20,446 bases of DNA from NCBI GenBank assembly GCA_025458545.1, contig JALOSH010000009.1, positions 1 to 20,446 of the forward strand, read 5' to 3'. Each line of letters opens with the position of its first letter. Position 1 is the stretch's first letter. Source of the DNA: Hydrogenophaga sp. (lineage in GTDB: Bacteria; Pseudomonadota; Gammaproteobacteria; Burkholderiales; Burkholderiaceae). The translations under genes and the position numbers were made by a program. This document shows, in pieces, positions 8,231 to 14,726 of this stretch. The notes below the pieces were generated by a model. It saw nothing but the letters and a program-made list of their open reading frames with translations, was not told the origin of the DNA and did not search any database.

Positions 8231-8494
8231 CGTGAGCCGTTGGGAATGGCGTCGTTCGAACTCGACCGGCGAAGTGTCGCCGGCGGTGCCATGACGCCGC
8301 TTGGGGTTGTAGAACATCTCGATGTAGTTGAAGACGTCGGCTCTGGCGTCATCGCGGGTTCGGTAGATCTGGCGGCGGATGCGTTCGCGCTTGAGCAGTT
8401 GGAAGAAGCTCTCGGCCACGGCGTTGTCGTGGCAGTTGCCGCGCCGGCTCATGCTGCAGACCAGGTTGTGCTCGCGCAGGAAGTCCTGCCATGC
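8222..8494 (-). pseudogene. IS3-family transposase OrfB, C-terminal fragment
   Basis: About 90 residues of the retroviral-type integrase core survive: AWQDFLREHNLVCSMSRRGN, then CHDNAVAESFFQLLKRERIR, ending with the characteristic YIEMFYNPKRRHGTAGDTSP and VEFERRHSQRLTGV. The Glu of NAVAESFF is the last residue of the DDE triad; the two Asp residues lie in the missing part. The open frame continues to 8596, but upstream of the Ala-Trp codons it is only the antisense of the MFS gene. The fragment has no start of its own. Confidence 0.9.
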
Positions 8495-9588
8495 TGGTTG
8501 CATTGGATCTGATACGCGCAGCGGTCGCGCTGCTGCTGCCCTTCGTTTCCCAGGTGTGGGAGGTGTATGTGCTGATCTTTGTGTTGCAGGCGGCATCAGC
8601 CGCCTTCACCCCCACCTTTCAGGCCACCATCCCTGATGTCCTGCCGGATGAGAAGGAATACACCAAGGCTCTGTCGCTCTCGAGATTGGCGTACGACATG
8701 GAAAGCCTGATCAGTCCCATGCTGGCGGCCGCCTTGCTCGCGGTTGTCAGCTTTCACGACCTGTTTGCTGGCACGGTGGTGGGGTTCCTGGTCTCTGCGG
8801 CGTTGGTGGTGTCCGTGGCGCTTCCGACGCCTCCGGTTTCGCAGCGGCGCGGCATCTACGACCGCACCACACGCGGGTTGCGCATTTACTTGGCAACTCC
8901 CCGGCTACGGGGCTTGCTGGCCATCAGCGCGGGCGTAGCTGCCGCGGGCTCCATGGTGTTTGTCAATACGGTGCTCATCGTTCAAGCGGGGTTTGGCTTG
9001 ACCCAGAGCGCAGTGGCCCTGGCCTTGGCCAGTTTCGGTGCCGGCTCCATGGTGGCTGCATTGGGCTTGCCGCGCCTGTTGGAGAAATGGAGTGACCGCA
9101 CAGCCATGCTCGGCGGTATCGGAGTGATGGTGGTGGGCCTGTTCGCTGGAAACTTGGTGGTCGGACACACTTCCCTGATGGTCCTTTGGTTCGTGCTCGG
9201 TCTGGGTTACTCCACCGCTCAGACGCCCTCTGGCCGGTTGTTGCGGCGGTCCGCGCAAGCTGGGGATCGGCCGGCGCTTTTTGCTGCTCAGTTTGCGTTG
9301 TCGCATGCCTGCTGGTTGTTGTTCTATCCCCTTGCCGGATGGCTGGGGACACGCTTCGGGATGACAGCAGCGTTCGTAGGCCTGGGCTTCGCAGGCGCGT
9401 TGGCTGTCTGGGTCACCACGATGGTTTGGCCACCTCAAGCCCCTGAGGTGATCGAACACGAACATCCCGACTTGCCGCCCGGGCACTCACACACGCTGGA
9501 TGCTGTTCGCGATGGGGTTCGTGTGCGCCATGCCCATGCCTTTGTGGTGGATGACCAGCACCCCCACTGGCCCAGCGCTGGTCGCTGA
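8495..9588 (+). pseudogene. MFS transporter lacking its N-terminus
   Basis: About 364 residues of a 12-helix major-facilitator protein, starting inside an early transmembrane helix (LVALDLIRAAVALLLPFVSQ). An intact relative should have roughly 70-100 more N-terminal residues, including helices 1-2. Recognisable parts include FQATIPDVLPDEKEYTKALS and repeated hydrophobic segments to about residue 315. The C-terminal tail is His-rich (HEHPDLPPGHSH, RHAHAFVVDDQHPHWP), suggesting metal export or binding, which fits the copper neighbourhood. An ATG at 8491, created where the IS remnant joins, could give a truncated product but has no convincing ribosome-binding site. Loss of the first helices probably makes it non-functional. 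Confidence 0.8.
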
Positions 9589-9650
9589 GCCGGCAGCTCT
9601 GGGCAGCACGTCAGGAACTGTGTCAAACCAGGCGTTGTTTCGGCCAGGGA

Positions 9651-12209
9651 TCAATGCTCACTGCCCAGGCGTGGCATGGAAGATGTCGCCTCGGTGCGGG
9701 CCTCCACCGTCATGGGTGCCCTGAAGCGCTTGAGCCGCAGCGCGTTGCCGAGCACAAAGACGCTGGAGAGAGCCATCGCGGCCGCGGCGAAGATCGGCGA
9801 AAGCAATACGCCGTTCACCGGGTAGAGCGCGCCGGCCGCGACAGGAATCAGCAGGGCGTTGTAGGCGAAGGCCCAGAAAAGATTCTGCTTGATGTTGCGG
9901 ATCGTCTCCTTGCTGAGCGCGATGGCATTCGGAACGCCACGCAGGTCGCCCGCCATCAGCACCACGTCAGCCGCCTCGATCGCCACATCGGTTCCAGTGC
10001 CGATGGCGAGCCCAACGTCCGCTTCGGCGAGCGCAGGCGCGTCGTTGATACCGTCGCCCACAAATGCAACCCGGGCGCCATTGATCCGAAACTTCTTCAG
10101 CGCCGCGACTTTGCCGTCGGGCAGGACCTCAGCCGCGACTTCGTCGATGCCGAGCTGTTTGGCGATTGCCGCTGCTGTAGCTGCGTTGTCACCGGTGATC
10201 ATCGCGACTTTGAGTCCGAGCGCGTGCAGCGCCTTGATTGCTTCGGGCGTCGTTTCCCTGATTGGATCGGCGACCGCGATCACCGCCGCCAAGCGGCCGT
10301 CGATTGCGGCATAGAGCGGGCTCTTGCCTTGCTCGCCGAGGCGCCGGGCGGTCGGCAGGAAGCTCGCCACATCAAGGCCGATCTGGGTCATGAACCGGTC
10401 TGCTCCAACGGCGACGGTGCGACCTGCGACTTTGGCTGTCACGCCGTAGCCCGGTGTAGCGTCGAAGCCTTCAACGGGTGCGAGCGTGATGCTCCGCTGC
10501 TTTGCGGCTGCGACGATTGCTTCTGCAATCGGGTGCTCGGAGCGAGTCTCGACCGCGGCGACGAGTGCGAGTACCTCGTTGTACTCGAATCCTTGGGCGG
10601 GAACGAGGTCTGTCAATTCGGGACGTCCTTTGGTCAACGTGCCTGTCTTGTCGAGCGCGATGACGCTCACATCGCGCAGCGCCTGCAAGGCTTCGCCCTT
10701 GCGAAAGAGAATGCCGAGTTCGGCGGCGCGGCCCGTGCCGACCATGATTGAAGTCGGCGTGGCCAGCCCCATGGCGCACGGGCAGGCGATGATGAGAACT
10801 GCTACCGCATTTACCAGCGCAAAGGTCAGAGCCGGGTCAGGACCGAAGATCAGCCAAATCAAGAAGGTCAGCGTGGCCGCTGCCATCACCGCGGGGACGA
10901 ACCACATGGTCACCTTGTCGACCAACGCCTGGATGGGCAGCTTGGAGCCCTGCGCTTCTTCGACGAGGCGGATGATCTGCGCGAGAACCGTGTTCGCACC
11001 CACCTTGGTGACGCGGAAACTAAAAGCGCCCGTCTTGTTGATGGTGCCTCCCACGACTTCGGCGCCCATCCCTTTGAACACGGGCACTGGCTCGCCGGTG
11101 ATCATGCTTTCGTCAACGTAGGAGGAGCCTTCGACGACCTCGCCATCGACCGGAACTTTCTCGCCCGGACGAACGAGCACGACGTCACCGGTCCTCACCT
11201 CATCGAGCGGGATCTCCACAGTGGTTCCATTGCGCTCGACCCGCGCGGTCTTGGCCTGAAGTCCGACCAGTCGTTTGATCGCCTGCGACGTCCGCCCCTT
11301 GGCTTGCGCCTCCAGCACGCGCCCAAGCAGGATAAGGGTAACGATGACTGCAGCGGCTTCGAAATAGACGTTGGCGGTGCCTTCCGGCAGCGCGTCGGGT
11401 ATGAAGGTTGCGACGAGCGAATAGCCGTAAGCCGCCGCCGTGCCGACCGAGACCAGCGAGGTCATGTCGGGGGCGCCGCGAAGCAACGCTGGCACGCCCT
11501 TTTGGAAGAAGCGCAAGCCCGGGCCGAACAGAACGAGGGTGGCGAGCACGAACTGCACGTACCAGCTCGTCTCCTGACCCAGGGTTCCCATCACCCAGTG
11601 ATGCATGGCAGGAATGAGGTGGGAGCCCATCTCCAGGATGAAGACAGGCAAGGTAAGTGTGGCTGCTACGAGAAGTGAGCGCCTCAGTGCTCGCGCCTCG
11701 CTCTCCCGGCGCTCTGCCTCCTGATCGCTTGAGGCCACAGTTTCGGCTGACGAGCGCCGGGATCTGTAACCCGCCTTTAGGACCGCTGCTTCAAGGTCAG
11801 CCAATGAGACAACGCCTGCGACGTGTTGAACTCGAGCGCGCTCGGTCGCCAGGTTGACGTTGGCTTCGAGTACGCCCGGTATCTGCGAGAGCGCCTTTTC
11901 GACCCGGCCCACGCAGGAGGCACATGTCATGTCCTCGATTGCGAGCTCGGTGGTCTCTTCGCGGACGTTGTAGCCGGCGCTCTTGATGGCGCGGACAGCC
12001 GCCATTGGATCGGCCTCGCCAGTGAAGGTGACGTCAGCGCGTTCTGTGGCTAGGTTGACCGCAGCGGCCTGCACGCCTGGGACCGCTTTCAGCGCGCGTT
12101 CGACTCGGCCGACGCAAGAGGCACAAGTCATGCCTTCAACAGGAAAACTCAGCCGAGTCAGCGCAGACCCAGATGGACCAGCGCTTTGTTGGAGGACATT
12201 GGCGGTCAT
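9651..12209 (-). CDS. copA: Cu(I)-exporting P-type ATPase with two HMA domains
   Basis: An 852-residue inner-membrane P1B-1 ATPase that pumps cytoplasmic Cu(I) outward. Two heavy-metal-binding domains carry MTCASC (Cys 29/32 and 96/99). About eight membrane helices follow, with the phosphatase motif TGEP at 371-374, the transport motif CPC at 476-478, the phosphorylated Asp in DKTGT at D520, SEHP near 560, and the hinge [10 protein letters not shown] chose the ATG at 12209, preceded by AGGAG; an open frame back to 12422 has no such site and crosses the promoter. It is transcribed away from copZ and cueR from a CueR-type promoter at 12242-12272. Its codon use looks less GC-biased than the rightward genes, which may mean a separate origin. 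Confidence 0.96.
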   Translation of the reverse strand: MTANVLQQSAGPSGSALTRLSFPVEGMTCASCVGRVERALKAVPGVQAAAVNLATERADVTFTGEADPMAAVRAIKSAGYNVREETTELAIEDMTCASCVGRVEKALSQIPGVLEANVNLATERARVQHVAGVVSLADLEAAVLKAGYRSRRSSAETVASSDQEAERRESEARALRRSLLVAATLTLPVFILEMGSHLIPAMHHWVMGTLGQETSWYVQFVLATLVLFGPGLRFFQKGVPALLRGAPDMTSLVSVGTAAAYGYSLVATFIPDALPEGTANVYFEAAAVIVTLILLGRVLEAQAKGRTSQAIKRLVGLQAKTARVERNGTTVEIPLDEVRTGDVVLVRPGEKVPVDGEVVEGSSYVDESMITGEPVPVFKGMGAEVVGGTINKTGAFSFRVTKVGANTVLAQIIRLVEEAQGSKLPIQALVDKVTMWFVPAVMAAATLTFLIWLIFGPDPALTFALVNAVAVLIIACPCAMGLATPTSIMVGTGRAAELGILFRKGEALQALRDVSVIALDKTGTLTKGRPELTDLVPAQGFEYNEVLALVAAVETRSEHPIAEAIVAAAKQRSITLAPVEGFDATPGYGVTAKVAGRTVAVGADRFMTQIGLDVASFLPTARRLGEQGKSPLYAAIDGRLAAVIAVADPIRETTPEAIKALHALGLKVAMITGDNAATAAAIAKQLGIDEVAAEVLPDGKVAALKKFRINGARVAFVGDGINDAPALAEADVGLAIGTGTDVAIEAADVVLMAGDLRGVPNAIALSKETIRNIKQNLFWAFAYNALLIPVAAGALYPVNGVLLSPIFAAAAMALSSVFVLGNALRLKRFRAPMTVEARTEATSSMPRLGSEH

Positions 12210-12241
12210 GGAACTTCTCCTAGGAATGTGTGTAGAAGCAA

Positions 12242-12272
12242 AGGTTAAAGATGACCACGATGGGAAGGTCAA
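12242..12272 (-). promoter_or_regulatory. CueR-type copA promoter
   Basis: On the minus strand, TTGACC (12267-12272) is followed by a 19-bp spacer and TAACCT (12242-12247). The long spacer is the hallmark of MerR-family activation, and both hexamers equal those I recall for E. coli copA. The left operator half ACCTTCCC is perfect; the right half (GGTCATCT) has diverged from the expected GGAAGGT. It begins 33 bp before the copA start codon. Confidence 0.75.
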
Positions 12273-12373
12273 GGCTTGCGAGTGATTTGCTTCTCGATGC
12301 GCGCGTTCGGCGTGCCATCCGCTTCGGTGCAGTCGTACGCCGCCTGAGCGCAAGTCCCCGCGCTGAACGGGAA
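12269..12373 (-). other. Possible C-terminal gene remnant upstream of copA
   Basis: Between two in-frame stops lies a 34-codon stretch, [20 protein letters not shown] then [14 protein letters not shown], ending in TGA that overlaps the -35 of the copA promoter. It reads like the tail of a real protein, with two Cys, but has no start codon and no recognised family. It sits in the 388-bp gap between copA and copZ; apart from this, the two divergent promoters and a short CACCT-A-AGGTG inverted repeat at about 12469-12479, I see nothing else in that gap. Confidence 0.2.
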
Positions 12374-12534
12374 TCAGCAATGCTTGGAGAGACGACAGCG
12401 TCCAATCGCTGGCGCTGAGCACACCGAAGTGGGAGGTGTGAGAAAGGCAGGCGGTTGACAGGGGGGAGCACCTAAGGTGGATGGAAGCCAGATGCTTCTC
12501 CTTCCCAAGATGTCAAGCACAACCCCAAAACTCC

Positions 12535-12565
12535 TTGACCTTGCCCCCGTGGCAACGCGGAAAGT
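12535..12565 (+). promoter_or_regulatory. CueR-type copZ promoter
   Basis: TTGACC (12535-12540), a 19-bp spacer and a weak -10 at 12560-12565 (GAAAGT). The spacer carries the dyad TTGCC-CCCGT-GGCAA, with the left half ACCTTGCC canonical and the right half GGCAACGC altered. It lies 32 bp before the copZ ATG. CueR-dependent activation is inferred from the architecture. Confidence 0.65.
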
Positions 12566-12597
12566 ACAGGTTTCTTCAACCTTCTACGGAGTCATTC

Positions 12598-12789
12598 ATG
12601 CATGAATTTCATCTCCCCGACATGACCTGTGGTCACTGCGCGTCCACAGTACGCGCCACCTTGAAGCTGGTCGATCCGGCTTGCGAAATCGAGGTCGATC
12701 TGGCACAGCACCGCGTCTCCGTTAAAAGCACCGAAGACCGCGAAACCCTGCTCGAAGCCTTCACCGACGCCGGCTACCCGCCGCGCTGA
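12598..12789 (+). CDS. copZ: CopZ-like copper chaperone (HMA domain)
   Basis: A 63-residue single heavy-metal-associated domain: MHEFHLPDMTCGHCASTVRA, with the Cu(I)-binding pair C11 and C14 in MTCGHC, and a C-terminal DAGYPPR that closes the ferredoxin-like fold. GGAG lies six bases before the ATG. Soluble cytoplasmic chaperones of this size pass Cu(I) to CopA-type ATPases and to the regulator. Divergent from copA and just ahead of cueR, it sits in the classic setting. It is too short to be an ATPase fragment and has its own start, stop and promoter. Confidence 0.92.
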   Translation: MHEFHLPDMTCGHCASTVRATLKLVDPACEIEVDLAQHRVSVKSTEDRETLLEAFTDAGYPPR

Positions 12790-12801
12790 ACAGGCCCTGA
12801 T

Positions 12802-12828
12802 TCAAGACCCTCCTAGCGAGGGTCTTGA
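12802..12828 (+). terminator. Hairpin after copZ, overlapping the cueR promoter
   Basis: TCAAGACCCTC (12802-12812) and GAGGGTCTTGA (12818-12828) form a perfect 11-bp stem around a 5-nt loop, 13 bp past the copZ stop. No T-run follows, so it is not a textbook terminator. The 3' arm contains the first four bases of the cueR -35 box. It may terminate, attenuate or stabilise the copZ transcript. Confidence 0.5.
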
Positions 12829-12855
12829 CCTTCCCACGGTGGCAAGGTACATCCT
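12825..12855 (+). promoter_or_regulatory. cueR: CueR-type promoter of cueR
   Basis: TTGACC (12825-12830), a 19-bp spacer and -10 CATCCT (12850-12855). The operator at 12828-12848 has the ends ACCTT and AAGGT in good dyad symmetry, the best of the three CueR-like sites here. It lies 36 bp before the cueR ATG, indicating autoregulation. Confidence 0.72.
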
Positions 12856-12891
12856 TCGGCTCATGCATCCCTACGGAACACGGAGCACACC

Positions 12892-13437
12892 ATGCATACC
12901 CTCATGAACATCGGTGAAGCGGCCAGCGCCGCAGGCGTGTCGGCGAAGATGATTCGCCACTACGAACAGATCGGCCTCTTGCCCGCGGCCGAGCGCAGCG
13001 ATGCCGGCTACCGCCTGTACGGCGAGCGCGAAGTGTCGGTGCTACGGTTCATCCGACAGTCGCGACGGCTGGGTTTTTCCGTCCCGCAGGTGGCCGAGCT
13101 GATTGGCCTGTGGGGCGACTCGCAGCGCAGCAGCCGAGAGGTGAAGGCCGTGGCGCAGCGCCACCTGGCCGACCTGGAAGAAAAGCGCCAGGAGATCGAG
13201 CAGATGATGGAAGGGCTTTCCGTGTTGGTGAAAGCCTGCCATGGCAACGACCAGCCTCACTGCGCCATTCTGGAAAAACTCGCCTGGGGCAGCCAGGCCG
13301 AGCACCAGCCTCAGCACAAGCCGCAGATCAGCAAGAAGGCGCGCGGCAAGCCAGAAGAGCCAGGCGCCAGCGCCGCCAGCCACATCGATCTCATGGCCTG
13401 GATGCGCGGCGTCCAGGTTCACCATGGCGCACATTGA
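12892..13437 (+). CDS. cueR: CueR, MerR-family Cu(I)-responsive regulator with long C-terminal tail
   Basis: A 181-residue regulator. Residues 4-73 form the MerR winged-helix DNA-binding domain (MNIGEAASAAGVSAKMIRHY, then EQIGLLPAAERSDAGYRLYG); a dimerisation helix follows at about 80-118. The metal loop ACHGNDQPHCAIL supplies two Cys eight residues apart, as in CueR. Typical CueR is about 135 residues; this one carries some 45 extra residues rich in Gln, Lys and His and ending VQVHHGAH. GGAG six bases upstream supports the ATG at 12892. It should bind the sites at 12242-12272, 12535-12565 and 12825-12855 and activate copA, copZ and itself when Cu(I) rises. Confidence 0.93.
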   Translation: MHTLMNIGEAASAAGVSAKMIRHYEQIGLLPAAERSDAGYRLYGEREVSVLRFIRQSRRLGFSVPQVAELIGLWGDSQRSSREVKAVAQRHLADLEEKRQEIEQMMEGLSVLVKACHGNDQPHCAILEKLAWGSQAEHQPQHKPQISKKARGKPEEPGASAASHIDLMAWMRGVQVHHGAH

Positions 13438-13591
13438 TTTCACCAAGCCCGTCGTGCTCAAGGCTGTAGCTCGATCTGTTCGGTGGCCCACCGACCGCGG
13501 CAGCGCCCAGTCGCACACTGCTACCGCTGAACTGCGCGCCATGGTCGCCCTTCTTGATCTGTGTCAATGCGAGAAGAGCACCAAGGTTTAA
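13424..13591 (+). CDS. Possible 55-aa small protein after cueR
   Basis: An ATG overlapping the end of cueR by 14 bp opens a 55-codon frame (MAHIDFTKPVVLKAVARSVR to CQCEKSTKV). No family is recognised. The only metal-related hint is a CQC near the end. It fills most of the 188-bp gap before the next gene, but its 3' part coincides with a putative promoter and a palindrome, so it may well be non-coding. Confidence 0.2.
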   Translation: MAHIDFTKPVVLKAVARSVRWPTDRGSAQSHTATAELRAMVALLDLCQCEKSTKV

Positions 13592-13597
13592 CCTTGG
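13554..13597 (+). promoter_or_regulatory. FNR/Anr-like box plus palindrome upstream of the secreted-protein gene
   Basis: TTGATCTGTGTCAA (13554-13567) differs by one base from the FNR/Anr consensus TTGAT-N4-ATCAA. A further 20 bp on is TTTAAC (13587-13592), a possible -10 that would place the box near -41.5 (class II activation). The -10 lies inside the perfect dyad CCAAGGTT-T-AACCTTGG (13581-13597). It is a pattern match only, and the expected output is the operon starting at 13626. Confidence 0.3.
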
Positions 13598-13625
13598 ACG
13601 GCTACCACCCCAACCCTGAACGAAC

Positions 13626-14039
13626 ATGCACCTGTCCCGCCGCTCACTGCGACACATCACCACGATGATCCTGGTGATGTGGCTATTTGCGTTGGGCGCA
13701 GGTGTGGCCAATGCCTGTCTGCTGAACGCGCCGGACGGCAGCAGTCAGTCATCGTTCTCGTTGGCATCCCCCGGCACGCCCGTCGCGCACGCTCACCAGA
13801 ACGAAGCGCCGAATCCCGGTACCGCCGGCTGCCTCAAGTTCTGCGATGAACCCAGGCTGGCTATCCAGAAACTGAATCAGCCCCTCAACGATGGCGGTGG
13901 TGAAATGTTCGCCACGGTGCCCCAGGCACCGGTGCTGACGGTGGCTTCGGCCACTCCCGTTCGACTTCCGGTGCTCAGCCACCGACCTGCGCACCTGGCC
14001 TTGCCCAGCGCTGCGCGCCCCCATCGCCTGACCTTATAG
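13626..14039 (+). CDS. Small secreted Cys-containing protein of the copper cluster
   Basis: A 137-residue protein. Residues 1-30 form a signal peptide: a basic start (MHLSRRSLRH), a hydrophobic core (ITTMILVMWLFALGAGV) and a plausible cut at ANA/C31. The mature part has three Cys (C31, C69, C73), the last two as GCLKFCDEP, plus a short His pair (AHAHQN), and ends in a Pro/Ala/Arg-rich tail. I do not recognise a named domain; similar uncharacterised proteins occur in beta-proteobacterial copper clusters, to my recollection. A periplasmic metal-binding or accessory role is inferred from location and Cys/His content. The following 132 bp to the next gene hold no feature I can support. Confidence 0.7.
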   Translation: MHLSRRSLRHITTMILVMWLFALGAGVANACLLNAPDGSSQSSFSLASPGTPVAHAHQNEAPNPGTAGCLKFCDEPRLAIQKLNQPLNDGGGEMFATVPQAPVLTVASATPVRLPVLSHRPAHLALPSAARPHRLTL

Positions 14040-14171
14040 GACGCATCGCGGGCATCCGCGATCAGCGCTCCCTCGTTCTGGCCGGCCCCAGTGGCCCGCC
14101 CCTTTCCGAACAACCCCATCGTGACGCCAACGCTGGCGGCACCCCCTATTCATTCACGGGACCTCATCATC

Positions 14172-14681
14172 ATGAAAAAGCTCATCACCCTCATTGCGCT
14201 CTCGGCCACCGCGTTCCTCACCGCGTGCGCGAGTGCAACCCCTCAAGGTTCAAGCGCTGCACAAGATACTGACGCCGCCGCGCACGCCCTGCACCATCCA
14301 GCCACAGCCGCAGCAACAGCGCCTGCCCCTTCAGCACCTGCATCGGCAGCCGCTTCCGCCATGGACGATCGCATGAAGAACATGCAGGCCATGCGCGACA
14401 AGATGATGAACGCCAAGACACCTGCCGAACGCCAAGCCTTGATGGACGAACACATGAAAGCCATGCACGAAGGCATGGCCATGATGAAAGGCATGAAGGG
14501 TATGAAAGGCATGGGGAACATGCAGGGCATGCAGGGCATGCAGGGCATGAAAGACATGCCCATGATGGACATGACCAAACACCATCAGATGATGGAGATG
14601 CGCATAGAAATGATGCAGACCATGATGGAAATGATGATGCAGCGCATGCCGGGTGCTGCCATGCCTCCTGCGGGCAAGTGA
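14172..14681 (+). CDS. Met-rich periplasmic lipoprotein, probable copper binder
   Basis: A 169-residue lipoprotein with signal MKKLITLIALSATAFLTAC; the lipobox LTAC puts the lipidated Cys at position 19. An Ala/Pro-rich, low-complexity linker runs to about residue 63. The rest holds about 35 Met residues, in MxG/MxxM runs (MKGMKGMKGMGNMQGMQGMQ) and in MMEMRIEMMQTMMEMMMQRM, plus a few His. Clusters of Met thioethers bind Cu(I) in periplasmic copper proteins, so copper storage or delivery to the neighbouring oxidase is likely. I took ATG 14172, since the frame upstream (from 14091) lacks a signal peptide. The central 9-bp DNA repeats suggest the Met array can change length. Confidence 0.82.
   Translation: MKKLITLIALSATAFLTACASATPQGSSAAQDTDAAAHALHHPATAAATAPAPSAPASAAASAMDDRMKNMQAMRDKMMNAKTPAERQALMDEHMKAMHEGMAMMKGMKGMKGMGNMQGMQGMQGMKDMPMMDMTKHHQMMEMRIEMMQTMMEMMMQRMPGAAMPPAGK
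14484..14555 (+). repeat. Tandem 9-bp repeat coding Met-x-Gly units
   Basis: Eight consecutive 9-bp units begin with ATG: ATGAAAGGC, ATGAAGGGT, ATGAAAGGC, ATGGGGAAC, then ATGCAGGGC three times (14520-14546) and ATGAAAGAC. The period keeps the frame, so slippage would add or remove copper-binding Met units without breaking the gene. Confidence 0.85.
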
Positions 14682-14726
14682 CGGGCCCATACCGCCCACA
14701 CCCCAACCCAACACAGGAATTCTGAC

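Larger units (their letters stand above)
8204..8494 (-). mobile_element. IS3-family element, 3' remnant
   Basis: The remnant has a terminal inverted repeat at its left side and the last third of the OrfB transposase reading inward from the right. The element is complete at the 8204 end, where it interrupts the receptor gene. It stops abruptly at about 8494-8497, where the sequence continues directly as an MFS gene. The remaining two thirds of the IS, including orfA, the first two catalytic Asp codons and the other terminal repeat, are absent, so it cannot move by itself. Confidence 0.88.

Noticed and set aside
8376..8596. Transposase frame beyond the IS remnant
   Set aside because: Only the part up to about 8494 matches IS3 transposase; beyond it the frame is antisense of the MFS gene.
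12210..12422. N-terminal extension of the copA frame to an ATG at 12422
   Set aside because: It has no ribosome-binding site, non-family sequence, and would run through the CueR-type promoter. ATG 12209 has AGGAG and precedes the first HMA domain.
14091..14171. Upstream start for the Met-rich lipoprotein
   Set aside because: It would place 27 residues before a perfect lipoprotein signal; MKKLITLIAL at 14172 is the natural N-terminus.
14484..14555. Possible CRISPR-like repeat
   Set aside because: The units are only 9 bp, contiguous and in frame within a gene; there are no spacers.
14331..14714. Minus-strand His-rich frame (repeated HALHALHALH)
   Set aside because: It is the antisense of Met codons (CAT), giving artificial His runs opposite the Met-rich lipoprotein.
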